Source of the DNA: Flavobacteriales bacterium
Lineage (GTDB): Bacteria > Bacteroidota > Bacteroidia > Flavobacteriales > UA16
Reading direction: 5' to 3'
Assembly: GCA_002683735.1 (NCBI GenBank)
Contig: NYTZ01000161.1
Location: 1-5,784, forward strand
DNA length: 5,784 bases
A program made the translations under genes and the position numbers. The notes beneath the pieces were generated by a model. It worked only from the letters and a program-made list of their open reading frames with translations. It ran no database searches and was not told where the DNA came from. Numbering within the stretch: position 1 is the stretch's first letter; each line of letters starts with the position of its first letter. Of this stretch, positions 1 to 5,784 are shown piece after piece.

Positions 1-429
1 CTGGCCTTGAGCATGTACCCTGAGGACCAGTTCGCCATTCGGATGATCAAAGCCGGTGCCCGGGGCTACTTGCACAAGGACAGTGCGCCACAGGTGCTCG
101 AAGATGCCATGCGGACCATCATGGAAGGCAAGCAGTACATCAGCGCGGAACTGACCCGTCTGATGATTGAAGAGATGGCCAAGGACGACAACGACCTGCC
201 CCACAAGAGCCTGTCGGACCGGGAATATGAAGTTCTGCTGTACATCGGCGAGGGCAAGACCATGACCGACATCGCCAACCAGCTCAGCCTCAGCATCAAG
301 ACGGTCAGCACCTACCGCAGTCGCATCCTGGAAAAAATGCGCCTAAAAAGCAATTCAGACCTCGTCAAGTACATCCTGCTTCACGACCTCTCACCCGGTG
401 GTGCCGACCCCATGCGCTCCTCGCACTGA
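1..429 (+). CDS. NarL/LuxR-family response regulator, 5'-truncated
   Basis: This is the C-terminal 142 residues of a two-component transcription factor; the reading frame enters at base 1 and ends at TGA 427-429. It begins at the end of receiver strand beta-4, where Ser (window codon 4, in LALSMYPED) is the conserved Ser/Thr switch residue. The conserved receiver lysine follows at codon 26 (GYLHKD). The phospho-acceptor Asp lies upstream of the window and cannot be checked. A linker leads to a LuxR/GerE helix-turn-helix at about codons 71-130, starting LSDREYEVL, with the GKTMTDIANQLSLSIKTVS core and a recognition helix ending in RSRILEKM. A short tail of about 14 residues follows. By family, it is a cytoplasmic DNA-binding regulator activated by phosphorylation, and its kinase is probably encoded upstream. 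The SpoIIE-type phosphatase gene starts 81 bp downstream on the same strand, so co-transcription is likely. The TTG at 7 and ATG at 13 are internal codons, not starts. Confidence 0.95.
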   Translation: MALSMYPEDQFAIRMIKAGARGYLHKDSAPQVLEDAMRTIMEGKQYISAELTRLMIEEMAKDDNDLPHKSLSDREYEVLLYIGEGKTMTDIANQLSLSIKTVSTYRSRILEKMRLKSNSDLVKYILLHDLSPGGADPMRSSH

Positions 430-510
430 CATCCCGCCCGGAAGATTCCGACCCTCTGCCCTCCGGCCCAACCGACATGTCTGCCGACGCTGTATTCCCA
501 TCTTCGGAAC
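430..510 (+). other. Short spacer between response regulator and phosphatase genes
   Basis: These 81 bp lie between two same-strand genes. I see no strong hairpin terminator and no convincing promoter, which favours co-transcription. The spacer is in frame with both genes and has no stop codon, so 27 codons (HPARKIPTLCPPAQ and onward) join the response-regulator TGA to the phosphatase ATG. The Pro/Cys-rich translation matches no domain I recognise. Confidence 0.6.
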
Positions 511-2367
511 ATGCCACTCACCGGGACCATGACCCCGTCCTTTTCTGACACCTCGCCCACTCCCATCCGGGTCGGCCTGGTGCATGATACTTTGGCTGCA
601 CGGTCCAAATGGCCTCAGGCCACCCCTTCCGGCAGACCGCTCGAATGGACCATCATGGATTCAGCCGATGCTGTCTCCCGACTCGTCGACATCTGGGTCA
701 TCGGCACACAGGGCAGCCGTCAGGAGCGCCTGCACACAGCACGTTGCCTCACTTCCGCGGCCTCTTCGACCCCCATCCTCATTGTCCTCGCAGCATTGGA
801 AGAGCCCAGCACCTGGCTGGCCTTGAACGCAGACGGCTACCACGAAGCGAGCAGTGCAGCCGCCCTCCTTGGCCAACGTTTGGAGACCTTGGTGCCACAG
901 CCTCAAAACCCGTCCAAATCCATTGTCACCTCGCCCAGCATTGCGGAAGCCGAAACCCAATTTTGGGCCTCCACCTTTGACATGGCCGGGGCGGGCTTGA
1001 TCACGGGACGCGCTCAGGGATTTCTTGAATCCCTTCGCCACATCGGCCAGCTGGGGCCCATGCGCAGCCGAGATGAAGCCATCGACCGCATCCGACGCAT
1101 CCTCGGCTCGGTCACTTGGGAACTCAACAACCCAATGGCGCGCCAATTGCTGGACCTTCGAACCCCAGTCTCCCTAGAATTTGGATTTGTCAACCGGCTC
1201 ACCCCATTGCAACCGCGAGCCCTTTTGGCCGATTTATTGTCGCTTCAGAATGGTGGTCTCCGGTCGGCTGGAGACGTTCTTGTCCGGGACCAGAATGGCC
1301 AGCTTCGCTACCTGAGCCTGGAATTGAGCTTGCCTGAATCCGCAGAAGACACGCTGCTGCTGACCCTGCTCGACATTTCCCATCGGGTCGAGCTCGAATC
1401 TCAATTGCGGGACCATGTGAACCACCTCGAGGAACGCGTGGAGGAGCGCACCCTGCAGATTCGGCAAGCCAATGCCAAATTGGAGACCGAGGGGAACCAA
1501 CGGCAGCGATTGGCGGACCAGGTTCGCCAGAACCTCGTCCACATCACCCAAGGGGTCATCAGCGCCAAGGCCATTCTCGAAGTGGCCTTGCCGGGCAAAG
1601 AAGAACTTCAGCAGCTTTTTCCTCAATCCCTGCTCATCGACCGGCCCCGTGATATCCTCGGTGGTGATTTCCTGTTTCTCGCAGAAAAATGCGGCAGGCG
1701 CACCCTCGCCCTCATCGACAGCACTGGACATGGGGTTCCCGGTTCAATGGTGGCACTGCTCGGATCCATGCTCATCCAACGGGCCCACGCCGAGCTGGAG
1801 TGTCCCATGCCGAACGACATCCTCTTTGGATTTCGTGCGGCGTTTAACCAACGGATGAATTCCCAATCCGAAGTCCCGCAAATGTTCGGGTTTGACGGGG
1901 CTGTGGTGACCCTCGACCCCGATGCCGGCCAATTGCACTTTGCCGGAGCGCGCGGCGACCTCTACCTCATCCGAAACGGACAGGCCCAGGTCATCCGCGG
2001 CACCCGCGAAAGCATCGACCTCATCGCCGGTCGTCATGGACAAGAGTCCGCTCATCCGGAGTTCGAGGCCCATGTGCTGGACATCCTGCCCGGCGATCAA
2101 ATCTACCTGAGCACCGACGGCGTGCGGGATCAATTTGGCGGGGCACACGGCAGGAAACTGGGCCGGAAGCGACTCGCCGGTCTCCTCGAACGCCACGCCT
2201 CCCTGGCCATGTCCAAGCGCGAAGCCGCGCTCACGCAAGAACTGCTCATGTGGAAGGGCAGCAATGCCAAGGTCGACGACGCCATGCTCGTCGGCATCGA
2301 CCTCTCGGGCATTCAGGCAGACGGATCCACCGTGCCCGGTTTAAGGCCCCGATCGGCTGAAGCGTAA
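511..2367 (+). CDS. PP2C/SpoIIE-type serine phosphatase with degenerate receiver and PAS-like region
   Basis: This 618-residue cytoplasmic signalling protein has no signal peptide or membrane segment. Residues about 19-125 look like a receiver fold (IRVGLVHD for strand 1, TPILIVLAA for strand 4, ALNADGY before helix 5). The phospho-acceptor position appears to be Gly65 (DIWVIG), the first acidic residue is His25, and the late lysine is missing, so it is probably a pseudo-receiver. Residues about 200-290 resemble a PAS domain ending in LTLLDISHR. A coiled coil follows at about 291-345. Residues about 350-605 are a SpoIIE-type PP2C domain with metal-ligand motifs PRDILGGD (D381, D386), DSTGHGVPG (D403), STDG (D536) and VDD (D589, D590). 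By family it would dephosphorylate Ser/Thr-phosphoproteins; the substrate is unknown, and no anti-sigma antagonist or kinase is visible nearby. The start is uncertain: ATG 511 is the first, ATG 529 has GGGA just upstream, and the fold begins near residue 19. The 3' end overlaps the convergent dehydrogenase gene by 55 bp. Confidence 0.92.
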   Translation: MPLTGTMTPSFSDTSPTPIRVGLVHDTLAARSKWPQATPSGRPLEWTIMDSADAVSRLVDIWVIGTQGSRQERLHTARCLTSAASSTPILIVLAALEEPSTWLALNADGYHEASSAAALLGQRLETLVPQPQNPSKSIVTSPSIAEAETQFWASTFDMAGAGLITGRAQGFLESLRHIGQLGPMRSRDEAIDRIRRILGSVTWELNNPMARQLLDLRTPVSLEFGFVNRLTPLQPRALLADLLSLQNGGLRSAGDVLVRDQNGQLRYLSLELSLPESAEDTLLLTLLDISHRVELESQLRDHVNHLEERVEERTLQIRQANAKLETEGNQRQRLADQVRQNLVHITQGVISAKAILEVALPGKEELQQLFPQSLLIDRPRDILGGDFLFLAEKCGRRTLALIDSTGHGVPGSMVALLGSMLIQRAHAELECPMPNDILFGFRAAFNQRMNSQSEVPQMFGFDGAVVTLDPDAGQLHFAGARGDLYLIRNGQAQVIRGTRESIDLIAGRHGQESAHPEFEAHVLDILPGDQIYLSTDGVRDQFGGAHGRKLGRKRLAGLLERHASLAMSKREAALTQELLMWKGSNAKVDDAMLVGIDLSGIQADGSTVPGLRPRSAEA

Positions 2368-3362
2368 ATCCGCTCGATGATGTCCACCACCTTGAGGCCC
2401 TCCAAAGCGTTGGTGGTGATGCGGCCCCTTCCGCGCAACGTCTCGAAGACATTCTCAAAGATGTAGCCGTGGTTCGCAGCGCTGCCTTTGTAGGCCCCGT
2501 AATCGTTGGCCGGATTGGACGGTGGCAACGCCGGCAGCTCGTAATCATCGATGCAGCAGTATTCAACCTCGTTCATGTATTGACCGCCCACCTTGACCGT
2601 GCCTTTCTCCGCAACGATGGTCAGGGAACTCTCGAAATTGGTCTCCGCCACGGACGTGGAAAATTGAAGCGTACCCATGCCCCCATTGACAAAGTCGAAC
2701 GTCACCAGTCCCGAGTCTTCGAAATCAGTGTTGCGGCTGTGGGTGAAATCCGCAAACCGGGCGTGGATGCCTTGGATGTCCCCGAACAACCAGTACAGGA
2801 TGTCAATGAAATGGCTGAATTGGGTGAACAAAGTCCCGCCGTCCATATCGAGGGTCCCTTTCCAAGGAATTTTGCCGTAGTACCGGTCGTCGCGGTTCCA
2901 GAAACAATTGACCTGGACTATGTGAATTCGGCCGAGGCGTCCGGCTTCCACCACTTCCTTAAGCCATTCGCTGGGCGGGCTGTACCGGTTCTGCATCACA
3001 CAGAACACCTGCTTGCCAACTTCCAGCGCCTTGTGTAGGATGGCCTCTCCATCCTTTCGGCTGAGGGCCATCGGCTTCTCCACGATCACGTGGTGCCCGT
3101 GTTCCAAGGCCATCATTGACTGCGCCGCATGAAGCCCGTTGGGGGTGCAAATGCACACCACCTCCACGTCGGGATGGGCCACCATCATGTCTTCCATATC
3201 CGTGTACAGGGCGAAATCGTTCCCGGCTCCCGTCTGTTGCTGGGACCGGATGTCACACCCGGCCACCAATTCACAGCCCGGGTGGCGTCGGATCATCTCG
3301 GCGTGACGCTTGCCGATGTGGCCCAGGCCGACGACGGCAAAACGAAGGGGAGCTGCATTCAT
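2313..3362 (-). CDS. Gfo/Idh/MocA-family NAD(P)-dependent dehydrogenase (sugar-type)
   Basis: This 349-residue soluble oxidoreductase has the usual family length. An N-terminal Rossmann fold carries the GxGxxG dinucleotide-binding motif at residues 12-17 (VVGLGHIGKRH), D37 at the end of strand 2, TPNGLH at 73-78 and the hallmark EKP at 95-97. The C-terminal alpha/beta domain carries DGGTLFTQFSHFIDILYWLFG at about 174-194, where H184 and D187 sit at the usual catalytic/substrate-binding positions. Family members oxidise or reduce sugars, inositols or nucleotide-sugars. The NRDDRYYG, GGQYMNEVEY and TTNALEGLKVVDIIERIY segments recall dehydrogenases found in surface-polysaccharide clusters, including relatives of WbpB/WlbA, but no sugar gene flanks it here, so the substrate is not assigned. 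It lies 48 bp downstream of the metal-receptor gene on the same strand, probably in one operon. No clear Shine-Dalgarno precedes ATG 3362. Its last 17 codons and stop overlap the phosphatase gene. Confidence 0.93.
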   Translation of the reverse strand: MNAAPLRFAVVGLGHIGKRHAEMIRRHPGCELVAGCDIRSQQQTGAGNDFALYTDMEDMMVAHPDVEVVCICTPNGLHAAQSMMALEHGHHVIVEKPMALSRKDGEAILHKALEVGKQVFCVMQNRYSPPSEWLKEVVEAGRLGRIHIVQVNCFWNRDDRYYGKIPWKGTLDMDGGTLFTQFSHFIDILYWLFGDIQGIHARFADFTHSRNTDFEDSGLVTFDFVNGGMGTLQFSTSVAETNFESSLTIVAEKGTVKVGGQYMNEVEYCCIDDYELPALPPSNPANDYGAYKGSAANHGYIFENVFETLRGRGRITTNALEGLKVVDIIERIYASADRGLKPGTVDPSA

Positions 3363-3410
3363 GCTGATGTGGATTCAACCCGCGACAACGGGAGGGCAAA
3401 ATTGGCGAAT

Positions 3411-4184
3411 TCAAGCGTCATTCCACGCGGCCGCCATGTAGGCCGGCACCTTCAACATCCGGCTGCCGTACCAGCTGAACATTTCGCCGTCCACCAACCG
3501 GGCGTCGAGGCCTTCGCATTCGGCCTTGTGGTCCTCCTTGAAGGGAAAGGGTTCCGACGGAAGCAACACCTCTTCCACGCCTTGGTCGCGGACCTCGGCC
3601 ATCTCCAACTCCGGATAACGGGCGACCTCGGGCCAAGGGGTCCATCCCCACCACCGCAGCACGGACTGGATGTAGGCATCGTGGCCCGCCCACATCCAAG
3701 GATTGCGCCACACCGCGTAGGCCACCTTGCGGCCTTGACCGGGGTCGACGGACAGCCGCCCCTCTTCCCACGACCGGCGCGCTTCCGCTTCGAGGTCGGC
3801 ACCCCGGTCTGCCATTCCGACCAAAGCCCCGAGATCGGACAGCAAGCGGAAGGCCCGTTCGACCGTGCGCACATCGCACACCCAGCAGGGGATGCCGGAA
3901 ATCTCCAGCGCCATGATGTCCTGGGCCTCGTTCTCCTCGAGGTTGGCGATAACAAGGTCCGGTTGAAGGTCGAGGATCACATCGATCCTGACGCCCTTGG
4001 TCCCGCCCACCCTCATCCGCTCTCGCCGAAGGTGATCGGGGTGGATGCAGAATTTGGTCAGGCCCACAATGCGGTCCTCCACCCTGAGGTCAACCAAGGT
4101 CTCCGTGAGGGAGGGCACCAGACTGATGATGCGCTGGGGAGGACCTGCGAGGTCCAAGGAAAAGCCACGATCGTCCACGGTCAT
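3411..4184 (-). CDS. Helical-backbone metal receptor / BtuF-like substrate-binding protein, no signal peptide
   Basis: This 257-residue protein resembles the cobalamin/iron-siderophore class of ABC substrate-binding proteins. It shows [13 protein letters not shown] at residues 18-30, then [11 protein letters not shown] at 39-49, then a [26 protein letters not shown] segment, which is typical of the first lobe of the fold. The second lobe includes a Trp-rich stretch ([22 protein letters not shown]). Family members bind B12, haem or ferric-siderophore and pass it to a membrane permease. The N terminus ([14 protein letters not shown]) has no hydrophobic signal or lipobox, and no longer upstream start was identified, so a cytoplasmic protein is inferred. 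No permease or ATPase gene is adjacent, so transport is not shown. It is the first gene of a probable operon with the dehydrogenase and is divergent from dnaK across 188 bp. No clear ribosome-binding site precedes ATG 4184. Confidence 0.85.
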   Translation of the reverse strand: MTVDDRGFSLDLAGPPQRIISLVPSLTETLVDLRVEDRIVGLTKFCIHPDHLRRERMRVGGTKGVRIDVILDLQPDLVIANLEENEAQDIMALEISGIPCWVCDVRTVERAFRLLSDLGALVGMADRGADLEAEARRSWEEGRLSVDPGQGRKVAYAVWRNPWMWAGHDAYIQSVLRWWGWTPWPEVARYPELEMAEVRDQGVEEVLLPSEPFPFKEDHKAECEGLDARLVDGEMFSWYGSRMLKVPAYMAAAWNDA

Positions 4185-4242
4185 GGCGGCAAGGTGGCAC
4201 TACGGGGCCGACATCTGCCAATTCAACCGCGATTTATGCCGC

Positions 4243-4254
4243 TCCTGTCAGTCG
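4243..4254 (+). repeat. Direct repeat copy 1, TCCTGTCAGTCG
   Basis: This exact 12-mer recurs at 4274-4285, 31 bp downstream (about three helical turns), so both copies would face the same side of DNA. It contains the short dyad CTG-T-CAG. Position and phasing suggest a binding site for a regulator acting on dnaK, the divergent operon, or both. The regulator is unknown. Confidence 0.6.
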
Positions 4255-4273
4255 CCCTCGGTACGACCCGTCA

Positions 4274-4285
4274 TCCTGTCAGTCG
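4274..4285 (+). repeat. Direct repeat copy 2, TCCTGTCAGTCG
   Basis: This is the second exact copy of the 12-mer at 4243-4254. It ends 19 bp before the TGGCAC of the sigma-54-like element. It is also partly enclosed by a 5-bp inverted repeat, ACGAC 4263-4267 and GTCGT 4282-4286. Confidence 0.6.
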
Positions 4286-4304
4286 TGGCATGCGGCACGG
4301 GCGT

Positions 4305-4319
4305 TGGCACTGCTTTTGT
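4305..4319 (+). promoter_or_regulatory. Candidate sigma-54 (-24/-12) promoter of dnaK
   Basis: The sequence reads TGGCAC (4305-4310), five bases, then TTGT (4316-4319), preceded by T. The sigma-54 consensus is TGGCAC-N5-TTGC, so the -24 box is perfect, the spacing is exact, and the -12 box has one mismatch (T for C). Transcription would start near 4330 and give a leader of about 43 nt before ATG 4373. The direct repeats would lie roughly 45-90 bp upstream of that start, a plausible activator position. Functional use is inferred. Confidence 0.5.
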
Positions 4320-4372
4320 CCTTGGCGGGTCGTCCGAGTGACATCCACAAGCAAACAACAAACCCACATATC

Positions 4373-5784
4373 ATGAGCAAAATCATCGGCATCGACCTCG
4401 GTACCACCAATTCGTGTGTGGCCGTGATGGAGGGCAATGAGCCCGTGGTCATCAACAACAGTGAAGGCAAGCGGACCACCCCGTCCATCGTCGCCTTCGT
4501 CCAAGATGGAGAGCGCAAAGTCGGCGACCCGGCGAAGCGTCAGGCCATCACCAACCCCACCAAGACCATCTACTCCGTGAAGCGGTTCATGGGCCAGATG
4601 TTCAAGGAAGTCGGCAACGAAGCCGGCCGCGTCCCTTATGATGTGGTGGAAGCCGACGGCGGCACTGCCCGCATCAAGATCGACGACCGGAACTACAGCC
4701 CGCAGGAAATCAGCGCTATGGTCCTTCAGAAAATGAAGAAGACAGCGGAGGACTACCTCGGCACGGAAGTCACCGGTGCCGTCATCACGGTTCCGGCTTA
4801 CTTCAACGACAGCCAGCGTCAGGCCACCAAGGAAGCGGGTGAAATCGCCGGCCTTGAGGTGAAGCGCATCATCAACGAGCCCACCGCTGCCGCCCTCGCC
4901 TACGGCCTCGACAAGAAGTCCACGGACCAGAAGATCGTGGTGTTCGACCTCGGTGGCGGAACGCACGACGTGAGCATCCTCGAGCTCGGAGACGGCGTCT
5001 TCGAAGTACTCTCCACGGACGGCGACACCCACCTCGGGGGTGACGATTTCGACCAAGCCATCATCGATTGGCTCGTAGAGGAATTCAAAAACGAGAATGG
5101 CGGTCTCGACCTCAGCAAGGACCCCATGGCCCTCCAGCGCCTCAAGGAAGCTGCGGAAAAGGCCAAAATTGAACTCAGCAGCACCAACAGCAGCGAGATC
5201 AATCTGCCTTACATCATGCCGGTCGACGGCGTGCCGAAGCACCTCGTGCGCTCCTTGAGCCGTGCCAAGTTCGAGCAACTCACCGATGCGCTGGTCAAGC
5301 GCACCATCGAGCCATGCCAAACGGCCCTGAAGGCCGCCGGACTCAGCACCAGCGACATCGACGAGGTCATCCTCGTGGGCGGATCCACCCGGATTCCCGC
5401 CGTGCAGGAGGCCGTGACCTCCTTCTTCGGAAAGGAAGCCTCCAAGGGCGTGAACCCCGATGAAGTGGTCGCCGTCGGCGCCGCCATCCAAGGGGGCGTC
5501 CTCAGCGGAGATGTGAAGGACGTTCTCCTGTTGGACGTCACCCCCCTATCTCTCGGCATTGAGACCATGGGCGGTGTGATGACCAAATTGATCGAGGCCA
5601 ACACCACCATCCCAACCAAGAAGAGCGAGACGTTCTCCACGGCCAGCGACAATCAGCCCAGCGTGGACATCAATGTCCTGCAAGGGGAGCGCTCCATGGC
5701 AGCGGACATCTCGTCGCATTTTCAGACGCTTTCGCAGGACCTGTTCGTCGCTGCCAAGGAGGCAGATCGTGATTGTTGGGAGCA
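4373..5784 (+). CDS. dnaK: Molecular chaperone DnaK (Hsp70), 3'-truncated by the window end
   Basis: This is the Hsp70 chaperone, which binds unfolded peptides in an ATP-driven cycle with DnaJ and GrpE in the cytoplasm. The window holds about 470 of the usual ~640 codons. The start [15 protein letters not shown] is canonical. The nucleotide-binding domain shows D8-LGTTN (phosphate 1), K70-R71, [42 protein letters not shown] (phosphate 2, with T197 matching E. coli T199), GDTHLGGDD and [13 protein letters not shown]. The interdomain linker VLLLD is at 384-388, followed by the start of the peptide-binding domain ([27 protein letters not shown]). His198 replaces the Phe common in proteobacterial DnaK, a variant I associate with Flavobacteriia. 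From codon 446 (base 5708) the frame stays open but no longer matches DnaK; see the separate entry. The start at 4373 is firm from family alignment. A long open frame antisense to this gene is a shadow. Confidence 0.97.
   Translation, partial: MSKIIGIDLGTTNSCVAVMEGNEPVVINNSEGKRTTPSIVAFVQDGERKVGDPAKRQAITNPTKTIYSVKRFMGQMFKEVGNEAGRVPYDVVEADGGTARIKIDDRNYSPQEISAMVLQKMKKTAEDYLGTEVTGAVITVPAYFNDSQRQATKEAGEIAGLEVKRIINEPTAAALAYGLDKKSTDQKIVVFDLGGGTHDVSILELGDGVFEVLSTDGDTHLGGDDFDQAIIDWLVEEFKNENGGLDLSKDPMALQRLKEAAEKAKIELSSTNSSEINLPYIMPVDGVPKHLVRSLSRAKFEQLTDALVKRTIEPCQTALKAAGLSTSDIDEVILVGGSTRIPAVQEAVTSFFGKEASKGVNPDEVVAVGAAIQGGVLSGDVKDVLLLDVTPLSLGIETMGGVMTKLIEANTTIPTKKSETFSTASDNQPSVDINVLQGERSMAADISSHFQTLSQDLFVAAKEADRDCWE
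5708..5784 (+). other. Terminal stretch of dnaK with lost protein similarity, probable sequence error or degraded end
   Basis: After [11 protein letters not shown], DnaK proteins continue roughly as NRTIGRFHLDGIPPAPRG and then VPQIEVTFD. Here the frame instead gives [12 protein letters not shown] and then [13 protein letters not shown], which does not match. In the +1 frame, RF and then PRRQIVIV appear at nearly the expected distances (beside GACGCTT and CAGATCG), and the stretch is within a few bases of the expected length. The DNA therefore looks like dnaK with many substitutions and small indels, as in a poor-quality read end. A real divergent C terminus is less likely. Confidence 0.55.

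Larger units (their letters stand above)
4185..4372. promoter_or_regulatory. Divergent intergenic control region between the metal-receptor gene and dnaK
   Basis: These 188 bp contain no plausible gene. They must hold the dnaK promoter and, on the other strand, that of the metal-receptor/dehydrogenase operon. They contain the 12-bp direct repeat and the sigma-54-like element listed separately. I found no CIRCE-like inverted repeat and no clear Bacteroidota primary-sigma -7 element (TAnnTTTG) facing dnaK. The last 25 bases before the dnaK ATG (about 4348-4372) are A-rich and lack a Shine-Dalgarno sequence, which is common in Bacteroidota. Confidence 0.7.

Noticed and set aside
661..1146. 161-codon - strand open frame opposite the phosphatase N-terminal region
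   Set aside because: The sense frame is continuous and shows receiver-like and PAS-like patterns; the antisense translation has no recognisable motif.
1234..2238. Two - strand open frames (1234-1731 and 1744-2238) opposite the phosphatase
   Set aside because: They mirror the conserved SpoIIE domain, show no family motif and have no independent support.
3375..3395. Small inverted repeat CCCG-CGACAA-CGGG between the two - strand genes
   Set aside because: A 4-bp stem without a U-tract is too weak to be called a terminator, and the 48-bp spacing fits an operon.
4196..4210. Second TGGCAC on the + strand, at about 4195-4200
   Set aside because: It is followed by TACGG-GGCC rather than a TTGC-like -12 box at the required spacing, so it is not a sigma-54 element.
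3129..4376. 415-codon open frame on the + strand opposite the dehydrogenase and metal-receptor genes
   Set aside because: It spans two well-supported genes and the intergenic region and runs into the dnaK start. Its translation is Pro/His/Gly/Arg-rich with no domain, so it is a shadow of GC-rich coding DNA.
4271..5491. 406-codon open frame on the - strand across dnaK
   Set aside because: It is antisense to the conserved dnaK sequence, with a low-complexity Gly/Val/Asp/His-rich translation. Long antisense frames over dnaK are a known artefact of its codon usage.

Overview
The window is a GC-rich (about 60 % by eye), fully coding-dense bacterial segment with a gene cut at each end. The organism is probably a high-GC member of the Bacteroidota. 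The DnaK sequence reads like Flavobacteriia-type DnaK ([10 protein letters not shown] variant, GPKHLV-like and [10 protein letters not shown] motifs). The dnaK leader is A-rich and has no Shine-Dalgarno sequence. The SpoIIE-type phosphatase also resembles Bacteroidota proteins. This is recognition from memory, not a search result.

Left region (1-2367, + strand): the 3' part of a NarL/LuxR-type response regulator (1-429), then a 618-residue signalling phosphatase (511-2367). From the N terminus the phosphatase has a degenerate receiver-like domain, a PAS-like region, a coiled coil and a PP2C/SpoIIE catalytic domain. The two genes are in the same reading frame, separated by one TGA and 27 open codons, and probably form one signalling unit.

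Middle region (2313-4184, - strand): a likely two-gene operon. A helical-backbone metal-receptor / BtuF-like protein without a signal peptide (4184-3411) comes first, followed by a Gfo/Idh/MocA-family NAD(P)-dependent dehydrogenase (3362-2313). The dehydrogenase 3' end overlaps the phosphatase 3' end by 55 bp, tail to tail.

Right region (4185-5784): a 188-bp divergent regulatory region, then dnaK (4373 to the window end, cut at about codon 470). The divergent region holds an exact 12-bp direct repeat with 31-bp spacing and a sigma-54-like -24/-12 element with correct spacing in front of dnaK. The last 77 bases of the dnaK frame lose family similarity while still resembling dnaK at the nucleotide level, which suggests low-quality sequence at a contig end.

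I see no RNA gene, insertion sequence, CRISPR array or phage feature. The genes belong to known families. The most interesting points are the dnaK control region and the pseudo-receiver phosphatase next to a response regulator.
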